From the NCBI GenBank assembly GCA_020465985.1, contig JAANYP010000806.1:186001-250000 (forward strand): a DNA stretch of 64,000 nucleotides. Direction: 5' to 3'. This document shows positions 11,241 through 22,106 of the stretch, in pieces. The stretch comes from Centrapalus pauciflorus (lineage: Eukaryota > Streptophyta > Magnoliopsida > Asterales > Asteraceae). The position numbers and the translations under genes are program-made. Below the pieces are notes generated by a model. The model saw nothing but the letters and a program-made list of their open reading frames with translations. It had not been told where the DNA came from and searched no databases. Positions within the stretch are counted from its first letter, which is position 1, and the number at the start of each line of letters is the position of its first letter.

Positions 11241-12561
11241 CTTAGATGCCTTCTATGGTTCTAGCTGTGAGATAAAACTGGCATGTTCAAATGCAACTAC
11301 ACTGAACTCAGGAACTGTTTCTACAGAGACAGTTGTTTCCTTGTGGATCATGTTCCTTGTCTGCACAGGTGTGCGTGGATCTCCCATGATTGGTTAATTG
11401 GATGATATTTGTGAACCCTGAGTGTAGTTTCACTTTCTATCTGAATTGTGCTTCCCAGGTTGGTGTCATCACCTTCTACACCACTTGATGATTCTGCTTC
11501 ATGAGTAACAGTTTGATCTAGAGTTGGGACTGTTTCCCTATTTGTTGGAGCTGTTACTTCAGGACTTGTGATTGGTACTTCAAACTCGGTACCTTTGTGT
11601 TGTTGGTCAATCAGGACCCCAGGTAGGTCACAAGTGAGTAGAGGTAGAGTAGTGTACTCATCCCATCTATCAGAATCTTCAATAGTTTGAGTCTTTGTGC
11701 CAACAGTCTGAACATTTGTGCTGGCAGCATGATGATTGGCACTGGCAGCATGAAAATCTATACTACCAGTTTGAACATTGTTTCCAACTGCTCCTACAGA
11801 ATACTCATTAAAATAAGAGAATTTGTTAGTGAATCTAAATCAAATAACCAATCAGGACCAGTGGCTTTGACAACCAAATGGTTTTAGGAAGGTGACTTGG
11901 GGAATCCTATGGTGAAACAACTCATATAGAGTTTTCCCGTGTGACTGGACTACTTTGACCCTATTTAGAACATAACAGGATGTATTAACTGCCTCTGCCC
12001 AGAAGGTCATTGGCAATTTTGAATCAGCTAACACGTTTCTAGCAGCCTCTATTAACGTTCTATTCTTCCTTTCAGCTACCCCATTTTATTGTGGTGTTCT
12101 AGGTGTAGTATGCAGTTTAGATCATGTTTTTTAAACTCAGTTCCATTGTCTGACATGATCACCTTTACTTTTAAGTTAGATTGATTTTCAATTTTTAGAA
12201 TGAAGGATTTAACTAACACAACAGTCTCATCGTTAGTCCTAAGAAAATAGACCCATGTAAACCTAGTGAAATCATAAAAAATGACTAAACAGTAGGCTCT
12301 TTTATTCAAACTCAAAACAGAAGTTGGACCAAAAAAATCCATATGATGAAGCTGTGGTGCAGTTGAGATTGAATTTACTTCTTTGGCCTTGTGATAAGTT
12401 TTGTGTTGCTTGCCTTTGAGGAAGGCTACACAATGATCATCACATATGAACTCCTTTTGTGGTAACCCTCTTACCAATTTATTTTTTACTAAAGCATTCA
12501 TAGATTTGAAGTTCATGTGACACATCCTTCTGTGCCATAGTGTAGACTGATTAGATAATGC
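11241..12561 (-). pseudogene. Element D integrase and integrase-RT linker
   Basis: The zinc-binding part (12525-12400) reads MCHMNFKSMNALVKNKLVRG and DDHCVAFLKGKQHK, so the second Cys of the HHCC site is replaced by Phe. The core shows HMDFFGP, MSDNGTEF and NGVAERKNR, the three acidic residues of the DDE triad. The spacing between the last two is shortened by a small deletion and a TAA near 12085. LPMTFWAEAVNTSCYVLNRV follows (about 12020-11960). From 11850 to 11241 the sequence is a serine/threonine-rich linker with several stops. Integrase would insert the cDNA into chromosomal DNA. Confidence 0.88.
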
Positions 12562-13140
12562 TTATGATATTAAACAGCTTAACGTATTTGCTGAGGATAA
12601 TTTTTCAGTGTCCAAACAGTATACATTGTCCTTTCTTGGTGATCTTAGTAAAACAAGATTTTCAGGTATTTTAAAATCTTTGGATAGGACAATGCATGCA
12701 GATTCTGTGAACAGAACAACATTCTTTTTGTCACATACTTGAGACACACTTAGTAAATTATACTTCAGCTGTTCAACATACAGTACATCATTAAAGGTCA
12801 TGTTACCTGCTTTGACAGTACCTTTACCTGTCACTTTACTTCCTTTGGAGTTTCCTCCAAATGCAACATATCCTCCTTCAAAGCTTTTGAAATTTGACAG
12901 ACACTCAGAATTGACTGTCATGTGCCTAGAGCATCCACTGTCCACATGCCATCTTGTCTTATGTTGGTTCCTGTGGTTGCCCTGCACAAATAGAAGCTTA
13001 GTTAGTAGTGTAGAAAACCCAAACCAAGCTGGTTTTGGTGGTTGTCCATGTGCATTAACATAACTAAGTACTGTTTGTGTCTTTTTAAACTTAGTGAGAT
13101 CCACTAGTGGATTCTGTGATGTGTATTTAGTTATAACATG
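12562..13140 (-). pseudogene. Element D protease and pre-integrase region
   Basis: Open stretch 13104-12562 carries WHVDSGCSRHMT at about 12950-12915, so the D-S-G active site is intact. NMTFNDVLYVEQLKYNLLSVSQVCD and KDNVYCLDTEKLS follow, the usual Copia protease to GAG-pre-integrase passage (shown here as key words only). It is among the best preserved stretches of D, with no internal stop over 180 codons. A lysine-rich Gag tail precedes it. Confidence 0.88.
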
Positions 13141-15712
13141 AGGTGTCTAGTTGTTCTTTTTAGTTTTTGCTTTAACAGTCTTAGATGATCCACTACCAGT
13201 TACAGTTTTTGTCTTAGAAGTTGGAACTGGATGTTGATTACTAACAGCTTCAGATTTTACACAACCAGTTCCAACTTTTGTCTTAACAGTTCATGCATTT
13301 ACATCAGCAGTTGGAACTATGTTTTTTCCTTTAACACACCATTCGTGTTTCACACTCAGTTTAGGTTTAATTAAAGCTTGTTTTCTCTGTACAGGCTGCG
13401 TTTTATTGACCTTTACAAACCTGTGGTCAACTGTGTGCTTTGGAACTGGTGTGGCAAGTTTTGAAATCTTTAAAGCTTTTGGTTTTTGTGAACTCGATTG
13501 TTTTTGAAACACAGTTTGCCTTTCAACAACTGGCTTATAAATACATTGTTTGGCCAAATGGTTTTCCTGCCATAGTGAAAACATCTTTTGACTGTTTTGA
13601 TTAAAGAACCAGTTTTGTGTGACCATAACTGATTCTTGTTCCTTTGATTTCCCCTCACTTACTGCTGCGTGGGAAGCTTTAGTACATCATGCTTTTGGCA
13701 TGTGCATACTGGAACATTTTTACCCGTTTTACTAGCCATTGAAGAAGATGCAAAATTACAGTTAGAAGGTACAGAGACATTTGAAGCATGTATGTGTTCA
13801 CTCATCTTATCTTTTCCTTTCAAACTGTTAGACTTATTCTTCATGCTATTGGTTTCTTCCCTCATGTTGTTAGTTCTAATAGGGTTAGAAACAAGGGTTA
13901 CTTTGGGTTCACTCATGATTTTGGGATTACTCTCTTCTTCCTTATTATTACTGTCCACATTAGTAACCAGTCCATCTTTCAACTCAGGCTTATCCTCAAT
14001 GATAGGATCTACAGTCTTCATCTTCTCATCTAGGGGTTCGTTCACGAGCCTATCAGTAACTTCACTCATAGTATCAATGTATTTGTTATTGTAAGGAGGT
14101 GGGGTAGCATTGTATCCTATTCCTTCCTTGGGATTTAGTCGATATTTTACCCTATCTTTGAACTGAACTTCCATTAGGTGTTGTAGCTTTTGATTGGTCA
14201 ACTTGAAGTTACTCAAATGAAAGTTTATACTATCTACTTTCTTGTGAGCTTCCAGCACCCTTTGTTCAGCCTCTTCTAGTTTCTTATTAAGGGTTTCTAT
14301 TTTCTCTTCAAGTTCATTTTTCTCCCACTCATGATATGTCCTATCATGTCCCATCTGAATCTCATTGTCCTTAAAGTCATTTATCTGTTTTTCAAGTTCC
14401 TCTATTGCCTGCATATAGTCATACCTCCTCTCTTCCATCTTAGCTAGAGCTTTACACATGCTTTCATTATGATCTCTATATTTTTTAACCATATTTTGCA
14501 TGCTTGGGAGCAGAGTTTAGCATTTAAATCAGATGGTAGGTCAGTGGAAGTGGCACTTTTAGATTCTGCCATAATAGCTTTATTCTCATACTCCTCTTCT
14601 GTTTGGTCACTCCAGTAAAAAACTGTGTCCTCTTGTGAAACAAGAGCCTGTGAAGATTGTGTTTGACTGGTGTATTGGGGTCTTGGTTGCTGCTGACTTT
14701 GTGATCTACACTCTCTAGCAAAGTGTCCAAGTTTCTGACACTTGAAGCATTCAACCCTTGATTTGTCAAAGGCAGGCTTGCCTTCTGATCTGGACTGAAA
14801 GTTGGTTCTGCCAGTCTTTTTGAGAAACCTCATAGCCCTCATTGTCAGCATGGCATGTTGCCACTTTAAATCCATCTCCTCTAGATCATCTGGATAGATT
14901 TGTTCCAGATCCTCAGGATTGAGAGCAAATAGTCTATCACTTGCATCAAATGCCTCATAATTGACCTCAGAAGTATTACCATCAACACTTGTAAAAGAAT
15001 CATATCAGTTTGATTTATCAGTACATGCAGAGGATAATAGAGCAATGTTTTGATTATAATAAAATGTTTTCTTTTTATTTTCTATTTCAGACTCAAACAC
15101 TCTCAAGCTGTTGTAGAGATCATCCAACTCTATTTCATCTAGAGTGTCCTTTGTTCTCCACTGTGCAACATACACTTTCCAGTCTTCACCAAGAGATCTG
15201 AGGAACTTTCTGTTTACCTTATCTTGATCCAGGCTAACCTTAGCACTTTCCATTTCACCCATCAACTTATTTAACCTATCAAAGATTTGAGTAATGCTTT
15301 TATTCTTTCCACCAGAAAAATTCTCATACTGCTGTTGAAAAGATCCTTTTGATTTCTTTTTGTGCTAGCATTTCCAGCAAATCTTTTCTCTAAAGCAAGC
15401 CATAGAGAATGAGCAGTATAGAATTTTTTAAAATGATGTTGATATCCATTTGGAATAGCTATCTGTAAAATAGTGAGAGCTTTGACTTCATTCATTCTAG
15501 CCTATCTCTCAATCTTAGTTTTAGGAGGTGTTCTTTTAGGTTTGCCTTCAGCATCAACTGCAGGAGGATTTTAAAAACAGCTTCCCATAGGGCATAGTCA
15601 ATAAATTGAATGTGCTGATGAATCCTGAGTTTCCACATCTCGAACTTTGGGTTTGAGCATAGGCACCTTAAGTCCTTGCCTAGATCCACTATTGCTGCCA
15701 CCAACTCCATTG
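13141..15712 (-). pseudogene. Element D Gag with two zinc knuckles around a coiled coil
   Basis: The start at 15710 gives MELVAAIVDLGKDLR, aligned with MEFDGSSCGSGQGLK in the repeated gag heads further right. The UBN2-type capsid region follows (FEMWKLRIHQHIQ, LWLALEKRFAGN, SLGEDWKVYVAQWR). Zinc knuckle 1 is CFKCQKLGHFAREC (about 14740). A long heptad-rich coiled coil fills 14500-14150, then GYNATPPPYNNKYID. A damaged second knuckle lies near 13590-13540: CFHYG in one frame and ENHLAKQC in the next, so one Cys is lost and a frameshift separates the halves. Frameshifts at about 15490, 15270 and 14500 break the ORF. The coiled coil is a Sirevirus trait. Confidence 0.88.
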
Positions 15713-17133
15713 CAGAAAACGATTTAGAGTCTAAAAGATGAATGTTTCTGACTTTGAAAACAAAGAATTAAAACAAAACAAAACTTGGCTCTGATACCAC
15801 TTTTCAAGATCAAATCACCAAAGACTAACTGGTTTGAAAAAATCAGAGTTAAACCGACAATCTTACTTTGAATCAAAGTCCATTTAAGAAGTTTGCGTAA
15901 TAACACTCAATTGTTTTAAGAAAAATTTCAGAACAATAAGACCAGAACAATTCAAAACAATAATCACAATCAATATCTAAACCTTTGTATAACGAATCTC
16001 TGATTACAATCACCTCTAATCTGTTTGATTAGACGAAGAACACAAGTTGTTTTTAGGGTTTTTCAACCTTAGAGGCTTTAGAAACTTAATCAGAATACAA
16101 GTTATAATACAATTATGAGGCATTAGGAATAGCTATCTATAAAATAGTGAGAGCTTTGACTTCATTCATTCTAGCCTTTCTCTCAAACTCAGTTTTAGGA
16201 GGTGTTCTTTTAGGTTTGCCTTCAGTACCTAGTTCGGGATCAACTGCAGCAGGATTTTCAACAGCTTCCCATAGGGCATAGTCAGTAAAATGAATGTGTT
16301 GTTAGATCCTGAGTTTCCACATCTTCAACTCAGTGGGTTTGAGCATAGGAACCTTAAGTCCTTGCCCAGATCCACTAATACTGCCATCAAACTCCATTGC
16401 AGAAAAAGATTTAGAGACTAAAAGATGAAAGTTTCTGACTTTGCAAAATAAAGAATTTAAACAAAACAGAACCTGGCTCTTATACCACTTGTCAAGATCA
16501 AATCACCTAAGACTAACTGGTTTAAAAAAATCAGAGTTAAATCAATAATCTTATTTTGAATCAAAGTCCAATTAAGAAGTTTGCGGAATAACACTCAATT
16601 CTTTTAAAAAACTTTCAGAACAATAAGAACAGAACAATTTAAAACAATAATTACAATCAATACCAAAACCTTTGTATAACGAATCTCTGATTACAATCAC
16701 CTCTAATCTGTTTGATTAGACAAAGAAGACAAGTTGTTCTTAGGGTTTTTTTAACCTTAGAGGTTTTAGAAACTTAATCAAGATAATACAATTATGGCGC
16801 ATTAGGAATAGCTATCTGTAAAATAGTGTGAGCTTTGACTTCATTCAATCTACCCTGTCTCTCAATCTCAGTTTTAGGAGGTGTTCTTTTAGGTTTGCCT
16901 TCAGTATCTAGTTCAGGACCAACTGCAGGAGGATTTTCAACAGCTTCCTATAGGGCATACTCAATAATTTGAATGTGCTGTTGAATCCTGAGTTTCCACA
17001 TCTCGAACTCAGTGGGTTTAAGCATAGGCACCTTAAGTCCTTGCCCAGATCCACAACTGCTGCCATCAAACTCCATTGCAAAAATTGCTTTAGAGACTAA
17101 AAGATGAAAGTTTTCGACTTCGAAAATAAAGAA

Positions 17134-17625
17134 TCTATCTATACTATTAAAAGAGTAACTATACTCATTTCTGGTGAAGCCACGTGTCGTCACCATGAAT
17201 CGACACGTGGCATTTATAGATTTTAAAAATAATAAAGAAATTTAAATCAAATCTATCCAAATCTAACATAATCCACTTTTAAATTCAAATCAAACAAAAT
17301 CTAATACTCAACTAACTTATTAACTAAATCTATCCAAATCTAATATAATCCACTTTTAAATTCAAATCAAATCAAATCAAACAAAATCTAATAATCTACT
17401 AACTTATTAATTATAAGATAATATGATAAGTGTTTAAAAAAATATATAAGAAAATAATTACCCTTCATATATATTTAGAAATATACAAAATCAATAGGTC
17501 ATAATAAATAATAATATCATCTTATATACTTTTGTTTAAAAAATAATGTTTATATATTTAACTTTTTATTTATTATATTTTATATATATTAAAAATATCC
17601 GTGTAGTACGCGGATAATAAACTAG
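17134..17625 (+). mobile_element. Non-autonomous Helitron, 492 bp
   Basis: It starts TCTATCTATACTATTAAAAG and ends ...ACTAG, that is 5'-TC and 3'-CTAG (CTRR). A 3' subterminal hairpin ATCCGTG-TAGTA-CGCGGAT at about 17597-17615 (one G-T pair) lies 6 bp before the CTAG end. Insertion is between A and T, without target duplication: left host AAAGAA, right host TTAAAAC. Sister units at about 15760 and 18312 show the uninterrupted AAAGAATTAAAAC. Near the 5' end is an 11-bp palindrome GCCACGTGTCG/CGACACGTGGC, and the centre holds a tandem repeat of about 78-87 bp (17248-17325, 17326-17412). No ORF, so it depends on a Rep/helicase elsewhere. Confidence 0.93.
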
Positions 17626-18330
17626 TTAAAACAATACAGTACCTGGCTCTGATACCACTTGTCAAGATCAAATCACCTAAGACTAACTGGTTTGAATAAA
17701 TAAGAGTTAAACCAATAATCTTATTTTGAATCAAAGTCCAATTAAGAAGTTTGCGGAATAACACTCAATTGTTTTAAGAAAACATTCAGAACAATAAGAA
17801 CCAAACAATTTAAAACAGTACTCACAATCAATACCAAAACCTTTGTATAACGAATCTCTGATTACAATCACCTCTAATCTGTTTGATTAGACGAAGAACA
17901 CAAGTTGTTCTTAAGGTTTTTCAACCTTAGAGGCTTTAGAAACTTAATCAGGATACAAGTTATAATACAATGATGAGGCATTAGGAATAGCTATCTATAA
18001 AATAGTGTGAACCTTTACTTCATTCATTCTAGCCTTTCTCTCAATCTCAGTTTTAGGAGGTGTTCTTTTAGGTTTCCCTTCAGCATCTAGTTCAGGATCA
18101 ACTGCAGGATGATTTTCAACGACTTCCTATAGGGCATAGTCAATAATTTGAATGTGCTGTTGAATCCTGAGTTTCCACATCTCGAACTCAGTGGGTTTAA
18201 GCATAGGCACCTTAAGTCCTTGCCCAGATCAACTACTGCTGCCATCAATCTCCATTGCAAAAATTGATTTAGAGACTAAAAGATGAAAGTTTCTGACTTT
18301 GAAAACAAAGAATTAAAACAAAACAGTACC

Positions 18331-18344
18331 TGGCTCTGATACCA
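18331..18344 (-). other. Element D primer-binding site
   Basis: On the element strand TGGTATCAGAGCCA begins two bases inside the complete 5' LTR. It is complementary to the 3' end of plant initiator Met-tRNA, the usual minus-strand primer of Copia elements. Three further copies in the array have the same sequence, except that 16474-16487 has one substitution. Confidence 0.9.
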
Positions 18345-18346
18345 CT

Positions 18347-18938
18347 TGTCAAGATCAAATCACCTAAGACTAACTAGTTTGAATAAATCAGAGTTAAACC
18401 AATAATCTTATTTTGAATCAAAGTCCAATTAAGAAGTTTGCGGAATAACTTTCAATTGTTTTAAGAATACTTTCTGAACAATTTAAGTCAATAATTACAA
18501 TCAATACCAAAACCTTTGTATTACCAATCTCTGATTACAATCACCTATAATCTGTTTGATTAGACAAAGAACACTAGTTGTTCTTAGTGTTTTTCAACCT
18601 TAGACGCTTTAGAAACTTAATCAGAATACAAGTTATAATGTCAATTGCTTAAGCACCGATTACATTAGAAAGACCCAGTCTACCTCTATTTATAACCTTC
18701 TGATTTGTTTCCTTGACAATCTGCGATTTCTTTGGAAGATCTTCAAATCTTCAAATCTTTATCACTTCCTGATTTGTAGCACTTTTGGTTATCAACTTCT
18801 TGACCAGCTTGAACACTTTGCACTAGCAGCTCGATTTTCTTGAACTAGCAGCTCGAACTTTGTAATTACACAAAAATACTACTAACAGTCTGAGAAATCC
18901 TAACTAACAGCTTGACATACTTAGATTATTTCCCAACA
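18347..18938 (-). repeat. Element D 5' LTR (complete copy)
   Basis: 592 bp, bounded by TGTTGGG and CTTGACA on the element strand and by the TAAAT duplication on the outside. The TATA box (TATAAATAG on the element strand) lies near 18690. It differs from the 3' LTR by many substitutions and small indels (for example about 20 bases missing near 18480), so D is not a recent insertion. Confidence 0.9.
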
Positions 18939-18943
18939 TAAAT
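18939..18943. repeat. Target-site duplication TAAAT, right copy
   Basis: It matches 5882-5886 exactly and marks the right edge of element D inside the integrase gene of element A. Confidence 0.92.
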
Positions 18944-20021
18944 CTTATTTGAGTGCCACCTAGGTCCTATAGGTGGTCATCACGGGGCCAATGCCACAGC
19001 CAAGAAAGTGTTCGATACCGGTTCTTTTGGCCAACGATATTCAAAGTTGCCCAAGATCTGGTTAAGAGTTGTGATGCATGTCAGCATCAAGGAAACATCT
19101 TAAAGCAGAATGAGATGCCTCTTCGCTCCTTTCAGGTTTGTGAGATATTTGACGTTTGGGGCATCCACTTAATGGGCCCTTTTCCTCCATCTCGTGGTAA
19201 TAAATATATCCTAGTTGCTATCGACTATGTTTCCAAATGGGTTGAAGCTCGAGCTTTACCGACCAACGATGCTAGTGTTGTATGATCATTCCTCAACAAG
19301 TTTTTCACTCGATTCGGTTCACCAAGAGCTATCATCAGTGATCGAGGTACTCATTTCTGTAATGCTCAGTTAGATAAGATTATTCAGCGGTATGGTGTCA
19401 CTCACCAGTTCACTACAACCTACCATCCGCAAACCAATGGTCAACCTGAGGTTACAAATCGGGGCTTAAAGAGGATACTTGAGCAGACTGTAGGAGTAAA
19501 TAGGAAAGGATGGTCAGATAAGTTAGAGGATGCGCTTGACCCATATAGGTTGCACCCTTTATTGGATGGTATATGGCAAGGCGTGTCATTTTCCATTGGA
19601 ATTAGAACATAAGGCTTATTCGGCACTTAAATGGTCTAACATTGATTTGTTGTTTGCAGGCGATCACATGAAACTTCAATTGAACGAACTCGATGTTTTG
19701 AGAGTTCAGGCATATGAGAGTGCACAAATTTACAAGGTAACGATCAAGAAGAGGCACAATGCGCAAATTCGGCCTAAGGACTTTAAGGTCGGAGATCAGG
19801 TTCAACTTTATAATTCACGCCTAACGCTGTTCCTAGGTAAGCTTATCTCTCATTGGACCGTCCTGTTTACTATTGCCCAGTTATTCCCATATGGGACAGT
19901 TGAATTAGTTTGAGTTTATGGCAACTTTAAGGTAAATAGGCATCGGTTGAAGCTATATCATAATCCTGCTGAGTTGTATGTTTGTGAGGCTGATTTTCGG
20001 TTGGCCAACTTCTCAGCTTAA
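18944..20021 (+). pseudogene. Element A integrase
   Basis: Continuing from 5881, the zinc region reads GGHHGANATAKKVFD and KSCDACQHQGNI. The core has VCEIFDVWGIHLMGPFP, where the first catalytic Asp of the usual GIDFMGPF is His (codon CAC at 19166-19168). AIISDRGTHFCN and HPQTNGQPEVTNR retain the second Asp and the Glu. A deletion and frameshift near 19550 lead to MVYGKACHFPLELEHKAY, LQLNELDVLR and the C-terminal KVGDQVQLYNSRL and FPYGTVELV stretch. A TGA at about 19912 is followed in frame by the GNFKVNRHRLKLY tail to TAA at 20019-20021. The triad is incomplete, so it would not integrate DNA. Confidence 0.9.
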
Positions 20022-20247
20022 TTCTTTGTGGCGAGTGTTGCTTGAGACTCACTCATAACTCAAGTCACTCTTGTATATTGGGGTGGTTTTTTATTGCTAT
20101 AATATGCAGGTTTTTAGTGTGCTTCTTTGTGTGAATTTTCCTAATTTATCAAGTGTGCTTCTCATAACGCTTTCTATTGTTCGTTGCTTGTTTTGGTTTC
20201 TTATTCATTGTGTGTTACATGTTTGAGTCCATAAGCTTGGGAGTTAA
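20022..20247 (+). other. Element A 3' untranslated region
   Basis: No coding frame. The stretch AGCTTGGGAGTTAAG near 20230-20246 is the best candidate for the polypurine tract, directly before TGTGGGATGGG, a possible LTR start. The LTR edge cannot be fixed because the matching 5' LTR is not in the window. Confidence 0.4.
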
Positions 20248-22106
20248 GTGTGGGATGGGTCATTGTCTTTAATGTTAAGTTCGACTTTTTATAAGTCGGC
20301 ACCTTTGAGTTAATTTGAATTTTCTTGCTATTTATACTTATACATTGTGTGTGTCCTTTTTAGCATCTCATTCATGCTTTTCCATAAGTTTCATATCCAA
20401 TGCTATGCCGAAACTTGAGCTTCAATTGTCGCCTTAATTGCATATCTAGAGTTTCATATGTTTGACCCTTAAAGTCAATTGATCCATCCATTAATTCTTT
20501 TTAGATGTTTTTGGTGTGGTTGGGAGCTGAAATGCTTGGGGTGCGATGTTTGGTGTTTTAAGAGTCATGACTGAGTTGCGTCACATGAAGTGTCTTAATG
20601 TTGCTGATGGGCTAATGATTCTTTTATTGCTTTAATTGTGTGGGGAACTGATTTGCACTCCTATTACCATACTGTTGCTTCCTGCTTTAACTCCCACGCA
20701 CCCACGTAATGGTACTCACGCACCTGCGGCATCCCTATGTCAACCCACCCACCATTTTGAAGCCTTGCACCAACGACAAGGACCCTATCCATACCCCCTA
20801 CACACCAGCGACTAATTTTCATGCAGCCGCGTAAAGCACTGAAATACACCATCTCCCACGCAGGGGCGTGAACAACCCATGCAGTGGGCCTTATTCCACT
20901 CAGGTTCGTGTCTTAAACCACGCAGGTGCGTGATCTGATTCTTATAAATCACCCATTCAGTGCAAATTTTAAAACTCGCACTTCCGCACGCTTCTGCTCC
21001 CATCTTCTCAGCCTCAAGTTCTCTAGATTTTTGCCATCTTCTTCTCGATTCTCCTTTGGTTTCTTCAATGCATGTTTATTTCTTTCCCTTTTCATCTCCA
21101 TTTTTGATTTTGCCAAGTTTAGGGTTCCTATTTGGGGGTTTTTGTGAAACACTCTCACACGAATACAGACTCCAGCGTCCACTGTGGTTTCATTTATTTG
21201 CTGGATTTTATGCTTACCTCTATGTCATTTTTTAAGTGTAATTGGGTTTCAATAACATTTAGGGTTGTTTTGCATTTCCTCTCTGGTTACACGCACACAC
21301 AGTCACGAACTTTAACTGCAGCTCAAGCCCTGTTTTTCTATCGATTTTTAAGTTGAGTTGTTGTTGTTTGTCGGTGATTTTGCAAGGTTATAGTTTTACA
21401 ATTGTTATGCATATGTTCTTGCTCTAAATTTCAGTTGGTTTGAGGGTTAATAGGCTGCTCATTGCATTGGTACAGTTGATAATTTCTCACGTTGTTATCA
21501 AACGGTGGTCCGACCATCCATTTTTATTTTTTCTTAATTGGTTTTTCCTGCTTATTTGGTTGAGTTGTGTGTTTATTGTTTTTTGTGGAGTTCCTATCGA
21601 GCCATAACACTCGTCTATGAGTTTCAATTTTCCAGCTCGAGAGCACTAGGATTCTGTACATTAGTTCATGTTTCCATTCATTATTGATTCAGGTTTAATG
21701 CTTATCTTTACATCTGGTTGCTCTTGTTTCGCAATGTATGAATACTCATTAACTTCACATTTGGATTATGGAGTGGTTGTCCTTGTTAAATCTTCCCTTG
21801 ATACTCAAACATTCTAATCAGAGTCTGGTTATATTTCTGGTTGCATCTTGCATCATCGGTTGTATCTTGAATCATCGATTAAGGCATGCATTCTCAGTGT
21901 TGGCTTATAAGTCTGGTTATATCTTTGTGGTTGTAATTCTGTTTGCTCATTTATGCTACTCTTTTGTTGGTTGAATTGTTTATCTCTAGTTGTTTCTCTG
22001 CATCTGAAAGCAACCTGTTTAGCACTGTTAGTCATCATCTTATGTGTGGAAGTGCTTCGACATAAACCAACCATCATGATAAATTTAATGCTCATGCTTA
22101 GGTCCT
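20248..22106 (+). repeat. Element A 3' LTR, truncated on the right
   Basis: Long non-coding T-rich DNA after integrase, partly repeated in inverted orientation at 2030-2346, which supports LTR identity. It contains a promoter-like block (20857-20950). Several short ORFs here are random. E-left abuts at 22107, so the LTR end is missing. Athila-group LTRs are often 1.5-2 kb, compatible with this length. Confidence 0.6.
20857..20950 (+). promoter_or_regulatory. Palindrome array and TATA box in element A LTR
   Basis: Three related 14-mers, CACGCAGGGGCGTG (20857-20870), CACTCAGGTTCGTG (20897-20910) and CACGCAGGTGCGTG (20919-20932), stand just before TATAAATC at 20943-20950. The first and third are near-perfect inverted repeats (CACGC/GCGTG). 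Looser CACGCACC words occur at about 20694 and 20716. The arrangement looks like a U3 enhancer with core promoter; function is inferred. Confidence 0.55.

Larger units (their letters stand above)
15786..18346 (-). repeat. Tandem array of LTR-end/PBS/gag-head units in element D
   Basis: Four PBS copies lie at 15786-15799, 16474-16487, 17644-17657 and 18331-18344, spaced 688, 1170 and 687 bp. Subtracting the 492-bp Helitron makes the middle interval 678. Each intermediate unit holds about 300 bp of the LTR 3' end, the PBS, a short leader and about 110 codons of gag. The LTR-to-gag joints at about 16121, 16801 and 17980 are the same in all three (ATTAGGAATAGCTATCTRT follows each). Only the rightmost LTR (18347-18938) is complete. 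One duplication followed by unequal exchange would explain this. Confidence 0.88.
5887..18938 (-). mobile_element. Element D: Sirevirus-type Ty1/Copia retrotransposon, 13 kb, minus strand
   Basis: LTRs at 5887-6504 and 18347-18938 end in TGTTGGG.../...CTTGACA on the element strand. A PBS matching initiator Met-tRNA lies inside the 5' LTR and a purine tract inside the 3' LTR. Order on the minus strand is gag, PR, IN, RT, RNase H, ORF3, which is the Copia order plus the additional ORF that characterises many Sireviruses. Gag carries a long coiled coil. The element is flanked by TAAAT on both sides. All ORFs are broken. The 5' region is expanded by a tandem LTR/gag array and a Helitron. Confidence 0.92.
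2347..22106 (+). mobile_element. Element A: Ty3/Gypsy retrotransposon, Athila/Tat group, interrupted by element D
   Basis: Domains appear in the Gypsy order (Gag C-terminus, protease, RT, RNase H, then integrase) with sequence typical of the Athila/Tat branch: DLGASINLMP in protease, FMDDFSVFG in RT, and an integrase that resumes after a 13-kb insertion. Element D (5887-18938) splits the integrase zinc-binding region with a TAAAT duplication on both sides. The 5' end is inverted at 2346 and the 3' LTR is cut at 22106 by element E-left. Many stops and frameshifts show it is old and inactive. Confidence 0.85.

Noticed and set aside
13669..14094. 141-codon plus ORF with leucine-rich sequence
   Set aside because: Antisense shadow of the D Gag coiled coil.
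15785..15799. tRNA-like sequence near the LTRs
   Set aside because: Only the 12-14 bases complementary to the initiator Met-tRNA 3' end are present; these are primer-binding sites, not tRNA genes.
20926..21356. Short plus-strand ORFs with hydrophobic stretches resembling signal peptides
   Set aside because: They lie in the T-rich LTR of element A downstream of its TATA box, overlap each other in different frames and have no homologous protein pattern.
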